DNA of 64,000 nt from Streptococcus bovimastitidis (lineage in GTDB: Bacteria; Bacillota; Bacilli; Lactobacillales; Streptococcaceae). Below are positions 55,449-63,546 of this stretch, one piece after another. The notes below the pieces were generated by a model. The model saw nothing but the letters and a program-made list of their open reading frames with translations, was not told the origin of the DNA and ran no database searches. Position numbers and translations under genes: made by a program. Within the stretch, counting starts at the first letter, position 1; each line of letters opens with the position of its first letter. The DNA is taken from positions 310,001-374,000 of the forward strand of contig NZ_LZDD01000001.1 of assembly GCF_001885095.1 (NCBI RefSeq), given 5' to 3'.

Positions 55449-55599
55449 AGCTATTTTAATTATCTGCTATCAACAAACGCTCTTAATAAAAAATAGTGAA
55501 GATGAGATGCTAAAAAGGATCCTTAAACCGATAGAAACTCATTTTCTCAATTTCTCATCTTGAAAATTAAAAATTCATTTTATAAAAAAGGAGACCTAA

Positions 55600-56268
55600 A
55601 TGGAAGCGAAAATCCAAGAAATTCTGAAACGTTTGGATCCCCAGGCCTCTGCCTATTTTAAAGAAATCATTCCTGAATACCAAAAGGGTTATATCGATTA
55701 TATCTATCAATCGGATATCTGTTCGGTTCAGAAGCGCCGCCTCAAATACATGTCTAAGCTTTTTCAGATCTGGCAGAAGAAGCCTTGGTATTACATCATG
55801 CCCATGACCCAGCATTCTGCTGAAATCATTGCCAAGGACTGGCAATATCCAGAACCCTATGATTTCTACAACCTAGCCGCAGACCCTGAAGACTATGCGG
55901 AGATGATGGATACCGAGCTTCGTCAAAACAGCTACTTTCAGGTCATCCGCAATGGGATTCTCTTTGGCTTTGCCTCATTTCAAGAGCAGGGCTCAGAACT
56001 GGAAATCGGTCTTGGCATGGCTCCCAAGTGGACTGGGCAATCCCATGGTGCAGCCTTCCTAAAAGCCATTGAAGACTACGCCCAATCCAATTATCAAGCT
56101 CAAACTTTTGTTCTTAATGTTGCGACCTTTAATAGCCGAGCCATTAAATGTTATAAAAATCTAGGATACCAAGCTGAGACCATTTTCAAACAAGCTACAA
56201 ATGGCAGCGTCTATGACTTTGTCAAAATGACTAAGGCAGTAGAGCAAGGCCCCAGCAGTAAGAATTAA
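55600..56268 (+). CDS. GNAT acetyltransferase with YdeI-like N-terminal domain
   Basis: A 222-residue two-domain protein. Residues 1-65 (KEIIPEYQKGYIDYIYQSDICSVQKRRLKYMSKLFQIW) look like the helical tail of YdeI/OmpD-associated proteins, with the YIxxxxxxxxxxRR pattern. Residues 85-215 form a GNAT acetyltransferase with the acetyl-CoA loop GLGMAPKWTGQSHGAAFL near 137 and the C-terminal NSRAIKCYKNLGYQ near 176-189. Substrate is unknown. It has a GGAG ribosome site and stands alone before hemW. Confidence 0.85.
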   Translation: MEAKIQEILKRLDPQASAYFKEIIPEYQKGYIDYIYQSDICSVQKRRLKYMSKLFQIWQKKPWYYIMPMTQHSAEIIAKDWQYPEPYDFYNLAADPEDYAEMMDTELRQNSYFQVIRNGILFGFASFQEQGSELEIGLGMAPKWTGQSHGAAFLKAIEDYAQSNYQAQTFVLNVATFNSRAIKCYKNLGYQAETIFKQATNGSVYDFVKMTKAVEQGPSSKN

Positions 56269-56297
56269 TCTTGTTAGGCTGACCTTTAAAACAAAAG

Positions 56298-56306
56298 TGG
56301 TATAAT
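56298..56306 (+). promoter_or_regulatory. Extended -10 of hemW, 6 nt before the ATG
   Basis: TGGTATAAT (TATAAT 56301-56306), then AATACT and ATG 56313; no Shine-Dalgarno is present. Confidence 0.65.
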
Positions 56307-56312
56307 AATACT

Positions 56313-57443
56313 ATGAAGAAAAAACCAAGTTCAGCTTACGTGCACATCCCCTTTTGTACACAAATTTGTTATTATTGTGACTTTTCCAAAGTCTTTATCA
56401 AAAATCAGCCTGTCGATGCCTATCTTCAGGCTCTTATTGCTGAATTTCGTTCTTATGACATCAAGCAATTGAAGACCCTTTACATCGGTGGTGGTACCCC
56501 GACAGCCATTACCGCCCAGCAATTAGACTACCTGCTGACAGAATTAACAAGAGGCCTAGACCTCTCTGTCTTAGAAGAATTCACAATCGAAGCCAACCCA
56601 GGAGATCTAGACGCAGAAAAAGTGGCAGTCCTCAAGAATTCAGCCGTCAACCGCATCTCGCTAGGGGTGCAAACCTTTAATGATAAGCATTTAAAACAAA
56701 TTGGCCGCAGCCATAATGAAGCGCAAATCTATGAAACTATTGATAGCCTTAAAGCAGCCGGTTTCCATAATATTTCGATCGATTTAATCTACGCTCTCCC
56801 AGGACAAACCTTGGATCAGGTCAAAGAAAATGTAGCCAAGGCCCTAGCCTTAGATATTCCCCATCTCAGCCTTTACAGCCTGATTCTGGAGCATCATACC
56901 GTCTTTATGAATAAGATGCGCCGTGGCAAACTCAACCTACCAACAGAAGACTTAGAAGCTGAAATGTTTGAGTACATCATCACCGAAATGGAGGCCAATG
57001 GCTTCGAACATTACGAAATTTCCAACTTCGGCAAACCAGGCTTTTTCAGCCAGCATAATCTCATGTACTGGGATAACGACGAGTATTACGGCTGTGGTGC
57101 CGGTGCCTCGGGTTACTTGGACGGCGTCCGTTACCGCAATCGGGTTCCCATCCAACACTACCTCAAGGCCGTGGCCGAGGGCAATGCCCGCCTGACAGAA
57201 GAGGTTCTGACCATGGAAGAGATGATGGAAGAAGAGCTCTTCCTGGGCTTGCGGAAAAAGACAGGTGTTTCCATCCCTCAATTTGAAGCCAAGTTTCCTT
57301 ATTCTTTTGAAGAAAGGTACGGCCAAATTGTGAAAGAACTGGTAGCAGATGGGCTCCTAGTCGATGACCCCCAAATCGTGCGCATGACCAAACGAGGCCT
57401 CTTCTTAGGGGACTCCGTAGCAGAGAAATTTATTTTACAATAG
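56313..57443 (+). CDS. hemW: Radical SAM haem chaperone HemW
   Basis: A 376-residue radical SAM protein. The 4Fe-4S motif CTQICYYCDF (CxxxCxxC) is near residue 15-24, the SAM-binding GGGTPTAI near 59 and RISLGVQTFN near 115. HemW proteins resemble oxygen-independent coproporphyrinogen oxidase HemN, but lack the fourth Cys and move haem into respiratory enzymes. In a streptococcus without haem synthesis the client is unclear. It is followed 10 bp later by an acyl-ACP thioesterase, the usual neighbour in streptococci. The promoter layout implies a leaderless mRNA. Confidence 0.93.
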   Translation: MKKKPSSAYVHIPFCTQICYYCDFSKVFIKNQPVDAYLQALIAEFRSYDIKQLKTLYIGGGTPTAITAQQLDYLLTELTRGLDLSVLEEFTIEANPGDLDAEKVAVLKNSAVNRISLGVQTFNDKHLKQIGRSHNEAQIYETIDSLKAAGFHNISIDLIYALPGQTLDQVKENVAKALALDIPHLSLYSLILEHHTVFMNKMRRGKLNLPTEDLEAEMFEYIITEMEANGFEHYEISNFGKPGFFSQHNLMYWDNDEYYGCGAGASGYLDGVRYRNRVPIQHYLKAVAEGNARLTEEVLTMEEMMEEELFLGLRKKTGVSIPQFEAKFPYSFEERYGQIVKELVADGLLVDDPQIVRMTKRGLFLGDSVAEKFILQ

Positions 57444-57453
57444 GAGAATTAAC

Positions 57454-58185
57454 ATGGGATTACAATATCAAGAAAGCTTCACCATGCCCTTTGACTTGTG
57501 TGATGTCAAACACGATGCCAAATTACCTTTATTATTGGCCTACTGTCTAACCGTCTCTGCCCGTCAATCCAACGGCTTAAATCGCAGTGATGCCTACGTT
57601 TTAGAACACTTCAATCTCATTTGGATTATCACTGACTATGAAGTCAATATCAAACGCCTCCCCGTTTTCAATGAGACCATTACCATCAAAACAGAAGCTG
57701 TCTCATACAATAAATTATTCTGTTATCGCCAGTTTAATATTTACGACCAAGAAGGTAATGAATTAGCAGATATCCTAACCTTCTTTGCCCTTATGAATCC
57801 AGAAACCCGTAAGGTTTCAACCATTCCAGAAGAATTAGTCCAACCTTATGAATCTGAATTTGTGAAAAAAATGCGCCGGGCCTTTAAACCGGAAGCTTTG
57901 GAAAATCCAGAAGAAAAAACCTATCATGTCCGTTATTTTGATATCGATATGAACGGCCATGTCAACAACAGCAAGTACTTGGATTGGATGTATGATAGTC
58001 TAGGCTATGATTTCCTCAGACACCATAACCCTGTCAGCCTGCGCCTCAAATATGTCAAAGAAGTTGCGCCAGGCGGTCAGATCACATCCAGCTTTGTCCA
58101 AGATGATTTAACCACCCGCCATGAGATCAAATCCGAAGGGCAGGTAAACGCGCAAGCCATCATTGAATGGATGAGAATCGACTAA
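57454..58185 (+). CDS. Acyl-ACP thioesterase
   Basis: A 243-residue double hot-dog thioesterase of the FatA/FatB-like family that releases fatty acids from acyl carrier protein. The N-terminal half has LLAYCLTVSARQSNGLN near 29, and the active-site segment is HVRYFDIDMNGHVNNSKYLDWM near 160-181. RBS AGGAG is 7-8 nt before the ATG. It lies in a tight run hemW, thioesterase, HAD phosphatase and DUF1461 protein. Confidence 0.93.
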   Translation: MGLQYQESFTMPFDLCDVKHDAKLPLLLAYCLTVSARQSNGLNRSDAYVLEHFNLIWIITDYEVNIKRLPVFNETITIKTEAVSYNKLFCYRQFNIYDQEGNELADILTFFALMNPETRKVSTIPEELVQPYESEFVKKMRRAFKPEALENPEEKTYHVRYFDIDMNGHVNNSKYLDWMYDSLGYDFLRHHNPVSLRLKYVKEVAPGGQITSSFVQDDLTTRHEIKSEGQVNAQAIIEWMRID

Positions 58186-58197
58186 AAGGAGTTAGCT

Positions 58198-58962
58198 GTG
58201 ACCTATAAAGGCTATTTAATTGACTTAGATGGAACAATTTACAAAGGAAAAGAGCGCATCCCCGCAGGTCAGCGTTTTATCCAAAGACTGCAGGAGCAAA
58301 ACGTTCCCTATCTTTTGGTAACCAATAATACCACGCGGACACCTGAAATGGTGCAGGACATGCTGTCGAGCCAGTTTGACATTGAGACACCACTTGCGAC
58401 CATTTACACGGCAACCATGGCCACCGTGGATTACATGAATGATATGAATCGGGGCAAAACCGCCTACGTTATCGGCGAAACAGGCCTCAAAAGTGCCATC
58501 GCCCAAGCCGGCTACCAGGAAGATACTGAAAATCCTGCTTATGTCGTGGTAGGCCTTGATACCCAGTTGACCTACGAAATGCTCTCGGTAGCGACCTTAG
58601 CTATCGCAAAAGGTGCCCTTTTCATCGGAACTAACCCAGACTTAAATATTCCAACAGAAAGAGGGCTTATGCCGGGTGCAGGTTCCTTAGTTGCACTATT
58701 AGAATCAGCTACCCGTGTCAAACCGGTCTTCATCGGCAAACCCAATGCTATCATCATGAACAAGGCCCTAGAGATCTTAGGTGTTAAACGGTCGGAAGCT
58801 ATTATGGTTGGCGATAATTACCTAACTGATATCATGGCAGGCATCCAAAATGATGTGGCAACACTACTTGTGACAACCGGTTTTACCAAGCCAGAAGAAG
58901 TACCAAGTCTCCCGGTTCAACCGGATTATGTGATGGCTAGCTTAGATGAGTGGGAGCTGTGA
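58198..58962 (+). CDS. HAD-IIA family hydrolase (NagD-like)
   Basis: A 254-residue sugar-phosphatase-like HAD enzyme. Motif I is [12 protein letters not shown] near residue 8, motif [12 protein letters not shown] near 41, motif III Lys in [12 protein letters not shown] near 178 and motif [15 protein letters not shown] near 203. The start is GTG, set by AAAGGAG 6-7 nt upstream. Its stop overlaps the next gene by 1 base. Typical substrates are small phosphates such as nucleotide or sugar phosphates; the true one is unknown. Confidence 0.92.
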   Translation: MTYKGYLIDLDGTIYKGKERIPAGQRFIQRLQEQNVPYLLVTNNTTRTPEMVQDMLSSQFDIETPLATIYTATMATVDYMNDMNRGKTAYVIGETGLKSAIAQAGYQEDTENPAYVVVGLDTQLTYEMLSVATLAIAKGALFIGTNPDLNIPTERGLMPGAGSLVALLESATRVKPVFIGKPNAIIMNKALEILGVKRSEAIMVGDNYLTDIMAGIQNDVATLLVTTGFTKPEEVPSLPVQPDYVMASLDEWEL

Positions 58963-59582
58963 TGAAAGAGAAATTGCAAATGCTATCAACTTTCATCTGG
59001 GTCCTCTCATTATCTGTCCTTTTAACCATTTATTTGGCCTGGCTTTTCTATCCCATCGAAGTGGATCTACTGAAGATTACAAAAGTGGTTTTTATGACAA
59101 AAAAATCCATTCTTTATAACTTCAACGGCCTCATGAACTACTTGACCAATCCCTTAGTCAAGTCCCTAAAGTTTGCCAGCTTCACAGCCTCAAAAGCAGG
59201 CTTAGCCCACTTCGCAGACGTCAAAGGACTTTTTCACTTAACCCAAGCTTTGTTTGTCCTCAGCTCCCTACCAGCTCTGCCATTTCTCTATAAGAACATC
59301 GAAGCAAAAACATTAGGACTCTACAGCCACTTTCTTGGCCTGGCTGTTATCTTGCCCCTAGCCATTGCGGCCATGGCGCTACTCATAGGTTTCGACAACT
59401 TCTTTGTCCTTTTCCACCATATCCTCTTTGTCGGTAAGGACAACTGGTCCTTTGACCCCTTAACGGATCCCGTCATTTGGATCCTACCCGAAACCTTTTT
59501 CATGCATTGCTTCATCCTATTTTTCATTCTTTATGAAGCCATTTTCATCGGACTATTTGGCATAAGCAGAAGAAGGAAATAA
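58962..59582 (+). CDS. DUF1461 (TIGR01906-type) integral membrane protein
   Basis: A 206-residue protein with four likely transmembrane helices (about 10-30, 100-120, 128-150 and 180-200). Between the first and second is an outside loop (KKSILYNFNGLMNYLTNP...AGLAHFADVKGLFHLTQ), and before the last helix FDPLTDPVIWILPETFFMHC, both characteristic of DUF1461/TIGR01906. In Enterococcus-like systems (LctE/Lit-related) similar proteins exist, but function here is not known. ATG 58962 overlaps the HAD stop (TGATG); an upstream GTG at 58950 is less likely. Confidence 0.88.
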   Translation: MKEKLQMLSTFIWVLSLSVLLTIYLAWLFYPIEVDLLKITKVVFMTKKSILYNFNGLMNYLTNPLVKSLKFASFTASKAGLAHFADVKGLFHLTQALFVLSSLPALPFLYKNIEAKTLGLYSHFLGLAVILPLAIAAMALLIGFDNFFVLFHHILFVGKDNWSFDPLTDPVIWILPETFFMHCFILFFILYEAIFIGLFGISRRRK

Positions 59583-59585
59583 TGA

Positions 59586-59611
59586 AAACAAGTTCAATAA
59601 AGAGCTTGTTT
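59586..59611 (+). terminator. Terminator of the hemW-DUF1461 operon
   Basis: A 10-bp stem (59586-59595 with 59602-59611, one G-T pair), six-base loop and T-rich tail, directly after the last stop codon. Confidence 0.82.
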
Positions 59612-59637
59612 GTTTTGAAATAAAATTTATGAAAACT

Positions 59638-59671
59638 GTCTACTTTCTTTGAACCACAATTGGAAAGTATC
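59638..59671. repeat. Remnant of the structured intergenic repeat (ends only)
   Basis: GTCTACTTTC at 59638-59647 and GGAAAGTATC at 59662-59671, followed by AAAAAGA. The right end and the seven bases after it match the right end of copy B (63296-63312) exactly. The interior of the element is missing, leaving 14 bp between the ends. Confidence 0.6.
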
Positions 59672-59704
59672 AAAAAGAACGAAAGAAAACAGAATTACTT
59701 TTTT

Positions 59705-59730
59705 CCCTTTTCTCATGAAAAGGGTATTTT
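59705..59730 (+). terminator. Possible second terminator upstream of ndk
   Basis: CCCTTTT (59705-59711) pairs with AAAAGGG (59718-59724), followed by TATTTTTG. The remaining 190 bp up to the ndk promoter are AT rich with no gene. Confidence 0.55.
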
Positions 59731-59917
59731 TGTATTTCATTAAAGTTATTACTAAATTTTATCCAAGCTTATTTTGATAATGAATATTTATTACGAAAAA
59801 TAGACAAAAAATGCATATTGAATTTGTCGTTTTCATAAATTTTCCATGGAATATTTCTGTAAAAACAGTGTAAATAAAGGCTTTTTAGATGTTTTTATCA
59901 ATTTATTGATTTTCTGT

Positions 59918-59945
59918 TTGCAAGCCCTTACATATGTGTTATAAT
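59918..59945 (+). promoter_or_regulatory. ndk promoter
   Basis: TTGCAA (59918-59923), a 16-bp spacer and TATAAT (59940-59945), 26 nt before the ndk ATG, which has AGAGGAG upstream. Confidence 0.8.
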
Positions 59946-59971
59946 GAGAAAAAATAAGAGGAGAACTTCTA

Positions 59972-60409
59972 ATGGAAAAAACATTTTTTATGATAAAACC
60001 GGATGGTGTTAAACGTGGCTTAGTTGGCGACGTTCTTGCTCGCATGGAAAAACGTGGCTTCACTTTTGACCAACTTCAATTGGTAACACCGACTAAAGAA
60101 CAATTTGATCAACATTACTATCAATTGGTTGATAAACCATTTTACCCTGGAATGATGGACTACATGATGAGTGGTCCAATCCTGATTGGTATTATTTCGG
60201 GATATGAAGTCATTGAGTCATGGCGTACCATGATGGGGAAAACAAATCCTAAAGAAGCAGCTCCAGGAACAATCCGTAGCGATTTTGCCCAAGCACCAAA
60301 TGATAAGGGTGAAATGATGAACGTTGTTCATGGTTCTGATTCTCGTGATTCAGCTAAACGTGAAATTGAACTTTGGTTTGGTAAAGAAGCAGCTGAAGAA
60401 GTTAAATAA
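59972..60409 (+). CDS. ndk: Nucleoside diphosphate kinase
   Basis: A 145-residue enzyme that equalises nucleoside triphosphate pools. [21 protein letters not shown] is the family N-terminus, and the phospho-histidine lies in [20 protein letters not shown] near residue 117-136. Length is usual for the bacterial type. It is a single-gene unit, closed by the branched terminator at 60413-60487. Confidence 0.96.
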   Translation: MEKTFFMIKPDGVKRGLVGDVLARMEKRGFTFDQLQLVTPTKEQFDQHYYQLVDKPFYPGMMDYMMSGPILIGIISGYEVIESWRTMMGKTNPKEAAPGTIRSDFAQAPNDKGEMMNVVHGSDSRDSAKREIELWFGKEAAEEVK

Positions 60410-60412
60410 TAA

Positions 60413-60487
60413 AAAAAGAATAGCTATACTTAAGTCAGTACTTGGAATTTCCTCTTGTCTGACTCAGTAATAGAGCTATTCTTTTTT
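60413..60487. terminator. Branched bidirectional terminator between ndk and the AP2-type gene
   Basis: An outer stem (left arm 60413-60425, right arm 60474-60487) of about 13 bp encloses a smaller GTCAG/CTGAC stem near 60434-60464. Flanked by A run and T run. The right arm contains the stop codon of the minus-strand gene. Confidence 0.78.
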
Positions 60488-60940
60488 GTCTTTCTCTTGT
60501 CGAGCTACCTCTGGAAGAAGTTTTTCTTCAAAGGCTAGGCGATCTAAGTAAGCTTCCTCTTTTGTTCGTCTCGTAGGTCCGTGATAATGTTGACCTTTGA
60601 CACAGATACGAGCAATGAAGCCCTGTCCATGGCTGTAAACCCCTTTGAAACCAGAGGTGTTGTTTTTGTTTTGACGATTTTCAAACATATCAATGACGAC
60701 CCCGTCAATGATGGTCTTTTTAGCGTTCAATGCACATAAATCTTTCATTCTTGTATCTCGGTGGAGACAACCACAAGACCTTGTCTTTCCTCGTCTCAGT
60801 AAAGAGGTGTAAGCCTCTATGATTTTCCCACAATCACAGCGGCAGATGTAGACCACCTCATTATTACCGGCTCTTTTATCAGTTCTTTTGATGACTTTCA
60901 GCCTACCGAATCTCTCTCCAGTGAGATTTAATCTTTTCAT
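60476..60940 (-). CDS. AP2-domain DNA-binding protein with zinc ribbon (phage-type)
   Basis: A 154-residue protein. Its N-terminus LNLTGERFGRLKVIKRTDKR and the Cys pattern CRCDCGK...SCGCL (near residues 33-58) are those of small phage and homing-endonuclease-associated proteins; the C-terminal GFKGVYSHGQGFIARICV (near 97-114) through about 145 is an AP2/ERF-like DNA-binding fold. No HNH nuclease motif is present, so it may be a cut-down homing endonuclease or a regulator. It lies alone on the minus strand between housekeeping genes ndk and lepA. The extended -10 ends 7 nt before the ATG and no ribosome site is present, pointing to a leaderless mRNA. Confidence 0.85.
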   Translation of the reverse strand: MKRLNLTGERFGRLKVIKRTDKRAGNNEVVYICRCDCGKIIEAYTSLLRRGKTRSCGCLHRDTRMKDLCALNAKKTIIDGVVIDMFENRQNKNNTSGFKGVYSHGQGFIARICVKGQHYHGPTRRTKEEAYLDRLAFEEKLLPEVARQEKDKKE

Positions 60941-60947
60941 AAGGTTA

Positions 60948-60956
60948 ATTATAACA
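60948..60956 (-). promoter_or_regulatory. Extended -10 of the AP2-type gene, 7 nt before the ATG
   Basis: Minus strand TGTTATAAT (TATAAT 60953-60948), then seven bases and ATG at 60940. Confidence 0.6.
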
Positions 60957-61104
60957 CAGAATACTAATTAAATAAGAAGAAAACAATGACAATTTGCTTA
61001 CAAAAAGGTAGCATTTTCATGATAAATAATAACATTATCAGATAGCTTAACCTGACCAAACCACTTTTTACAGGATTATTCTTATAGCGCTTTAACCTGT
61101 CTTT

Positions 61105-61113
61105 TGTTATAAT
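61105..61113 (+). promoter_or_regulatory. Extended -10 promoter for lepA
   Basis: TGTTATAAT with TATAAT at 61108-61113, 37 nt before the lepA ATG; ATAGGAATAAAA provides the ribosome site. Confidence 0.65.
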
Positions 61114-61150
61114 TAAGGGTAACGAAAAATTGTATAGGAATAAAACGTGA

Positions 61151-62983
61151 ATGAATAGTCAAGAATTGAAACAAAGACAAGAAAAAATCAGAAATTTTTC
61201 GATTATTGCCCATATTGACCATGGCAAATCGACTTTGGCAGATAGAATTTTAGAAAAAACAGAAACGGTTTCTTCTCGTGAGATGCAAGCCCAACTTTTG
61301 GATTCGATGGATTTGGAAAGAGAACGTGGGATTACCATTAAACTCAATGCTATTGAGCTTAATTATACAGCCAAAGATGGAGAAACTTATATTCTTCACC
61401 TGATTGACACCCCAGGACACGTGGACTTTACTTATGAGGTATCTCGTTCCCTTGCTGCCTGTGAAGGCGCAGTACTAGTTGTCGATGCGGCTCAAGGGAT
61501 TGAAGCTCAGACCCTTGCTAATGTTTATTTAGCCTTAGACAATGACTTGGAAATTCTTCCAGTTATCAATAAAATTGATTTGCCCGCTGCTGATCCAGAA
61601 AGGGTTCGTCAGGAAGTCGAAGATGTTATTGGACTTGATGCCTCTGAAGCAGTTTTAGCTTCAGCCAAAGCAGGTATTGGGATAGAAGAAATCTTGGAAC
61701 AAATTGTTGAAAAGGTCCCAGCACCAACAGGTGATGTGGATGCCCCATTACAAGCCTTGATTTTTGACTCAGCTTATGATGCCTACCGTGGCGTTATTCT
61801 TCAGGTTCGGATTATCAATGGTATTGTTAAACCAGGTGACAAGATTCAAATGATGTCAAATGGTAAAACCTTTGACGTTACTGAAGTTGGTATTTTCACC
61901 CCGAAAACAGTGGGTCGTCAATTCTTAGCAACCGGAGACGTTGGTTACATCGCAGCATCTATTAAGACGGTGGCTGATACACGTGTAGGTGATACTGTCA
62001 CGCTTGCAACCAATCCTGCTGCTGAACCTCTGCACGGCTATAAACAAATGAATCCAATGGTCTTTGCCGGCCTTTACCCGATTGAGTCCAACAAGTACAA
62101 CGACTTACGGGAAGCCTTGGAGAAGTTGCAGCTTAACGATGCCAGCTTGCAATTTGAGCCTGAGACCTCGCAAGCGCTTGGTTTTGGTTTCCGTTGTGGT
62201 TTCTTGGGTCTCTTGCATATGGATGTTATTCAAGAGCGTCTGGAGCGTGAATTCAATATTGACTTAATTATGACAGCGCCATCGGTAGTATACCAAATCA
62301 ACACCACAGATGGCGAAATGGTTCGCGTGTCAAACCCGTCCGAGTTCCCAGATCCAACTAAGGTCGAGTCCATCGAGGAACCTTACGTTAAAGCGCAAAT
62401 CATGGTGCCTCAGGAGTTCGTAGGGGCTGTTATGGAATTAGCCCAAAGGAAGCGCGGCGATTTCGTAACCATGGATTATATTGATGATAACCGCGTCAAT
62501 GTTATCTATCAGATTCCTCTGGCAGAAATTGTTTTTGACTTCTTTGACAAGCTTAAATCATCAACCCGCGGCTACGCCAGCTTTGATTACGAGATTTCCG
62601 AATACCGCAAATCCCAATTGGTTAAAATGGATATCCTTCTCAATGCTGAAAAAGTTGATGCCCTCAGCTTTATTGTCCACCGCGAATTTGCCTACGAACG
62701 TGGAAAACTTATTGTTGAAAAATTAAAGAAAATCATCCCACGCCAACAATTTGAAGTGCCAATCCAAGCAGCCATCGGCCAAAAAATCGTTGCCCGTTCC
62801 GACATCAAAGCCTTACGTAAAAACGTCTTGGCCAAATGTTATGGTGGTGACGTTTCCCGTAAACGCAAACTCTTAGAAAAACAAAAAGCCGGTAAGAAAC
62901 GGATGAAAGCCATCGGTTCCGTCGAAGTCCCACAAGAAGCTTTCCTAAGCGTTCTCTCAATGGATGAAGACACTAAAAAATAA
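61151..62983 (+). CDS. lepA: Elongation factor 4 (LepA), back-translocating GTPase
   Basis: A 610-residue translational GTPase related to EF-G. G-domain motifs are [14 protein letters not shown] near residue 18, [14 protein letters not shown] near 85 and [10 protein letters not shown] near 138. Domains II, III and V (as in EF-G), and the LepA-specific C-terminal domain ([19 protein letters not shown]-type block near 530 and the basic [23 protein letters not shown] near 570) are visible. It acts on stalled or post-translocation ribosomes and in ribosome assembly. A short hairpin with T run follows. Confidence 0.97.
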   Translation: MNSQELKQRQEKIRNFSIIAHIDHGKSTLADRILEKTETVSSREMQAQLLDSMDLERERGITIKLNAIELNYTAKDGETYILHLIDTPGHVDFTYEVSRSLAACEGAVLVVDAAQGIEAQTLANVYLALDNDLEILPVINKIDLPAADPERVRQEVEDVIGLDASEAVLASAKAGIGIEEILEQIVEKVPAPTGDVDAPLQALIFDSAYDAYRGVILQVRIINGIVKPGDKIQMMSNGKTFDVTEVGIFTPKTVGRQFLATGDVGYIAASIKTVADTRVGDTVTLATNPAAEPLHGYKQMNPMVFAGLYPIESNKYNDLREALEKLQLNDASLQFEPETSQALGFGFRCGFLGLLHMDVIQERLEREFNIDLIMTAPSVVYQINTTDGEMVRVSNPSEFPDPTKVESIEEPYVKAQIMVPQEFVGAVMELAQRKRGDFVTMDYIDDNRVNVIYQIPLAEIVFDFFDKLKSSTRGYASFDYEISEYRKSQLVKMDILLNAEKVDALSFIVHREFAYERGKLIVEKLKKIIPRQQFEVPIQAAIGQKIVARSDIKALRKNVLAKCYGGDVSRKRKLLEKQKAGKKRMKAIGSVEVPQEAFLSVLSMDEDTKK

Positions 62984-62997
62984 AAGTAATGAAAGTG

Positions 62998-63026
62998 AAG
63001 ACAAAGGAATTGTCTTTGCTTTTTTT
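62998..63026 (+). terminator. lepA terminator
   Basis: AAGACAA (62998-63004) pairs with TTGTCTT (63010-63016), followed by TGC and seven T. Confidence 0.7.
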
Positions 63027-63173
63027 GATGCCAGTTTTTTTGATTATGATAATGACAAACAATCTCATAAATTAAACGAGAAATTGCGACAAATTAACAA
63101 GTAGAATGATAAATTTAGAAAGTTAAAACCCAGTTCCTGTCACAGCCACGAGCGAACGAAGTTCGCCCCCCCA

Positions 63174-63305
63174 GATACTTTCCTCCGTAGTGGAAGTAAC
63201 TGAAAAGAAATTTCAGTTACCGGAATTTTTTAGACCTAGGCTAAAAAATTAGCAATGGAATCACGCAGTGAGTCGCTTGCGTCCGCACTACTACAGGAAA
63301 GTATC
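63174..63305. repeat. Structured intergenic repeat, copy B (BOX-like)
   Basis: Bounded by an 11-bp perfect inverted repeat (GATACTTTCCT at 63174-63184 and AGGAAAGTATC at 63295-63305). Inside: CCGTAG (63185-63190), a 10-bp hairpin (63196-63205 with 63211-63220), CGGAA, a 9-bp hairpin (63224-63232 with 63242-63250) with loop GACCTAGGC, ATGGAAT, GTCGC-4nt-GTCCG and CTAC (63288-63291). Order and spacing match copy A at 16014-16149; the hairpin stems differ in sequence but are perfectly paired in both. Just upstream lies GCGAAC-GAA-GTTCGC, a further hairpin. Confidence 0.85.
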
Positions 63306-63320
63306 AAAAAGAAAAGTAAT

Positions 63321-63452
63321 GAATTATGTAGGAAGAAACTGCAGGAAGTTTCTCTTTTTTCTTCAACAGTCACTTCCCTAACTGTTGAACCCATCCGTGC
63401 TGCTTAAGTAAAGTGTCAACAAAAGATATAAGAAAATGGATAGGAAAGTATC
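63321..63452. repeat. Decayed tandem copy of the structured repeat
   Basis: Directly after copy B: GTAG (63328-63331), a 7-bp hairpin (63334-63340 with 63347-63353), a perfect 9-bp hairpin (63362-63370 with 63381-63389), then CCGTGCTGCTTAAGTAAAGTGTC ending at 63417, of which the last part resembles the right end of copy A (CTACTTAAGTAAAGTATC). Another right end, GGAAAGTATC, is at 63443-63452. No complete left end is present, so this is a truncated or rearranged copy. Confidence 0.6.
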
Positions 63453-63487
63453 AAAAAATGGAAACAGTAAAATCCTTACAAGAAGTC

Positions 63488-63511
63488 ATTCTTGCAAGAA
63501 TTTGTTACAAT
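63488..63511 (+). promoter_or_regulatory. msrB promoter with a perfect palindrome
   Basis: ATTCTTGCAAGAAT at 63488-63501 is a 14-bp perfect palindrome, overlapping the region just upstream of the extended -10 TGTTACAAT (TACAAT 63506-63511). The location suits a repressor operator. The regulator is unknown. Confidence 0.5.
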
Positions 63512-63546
63512 AAAAAGAAAGTTTATTTTTCACGTAGGAGGGACTT

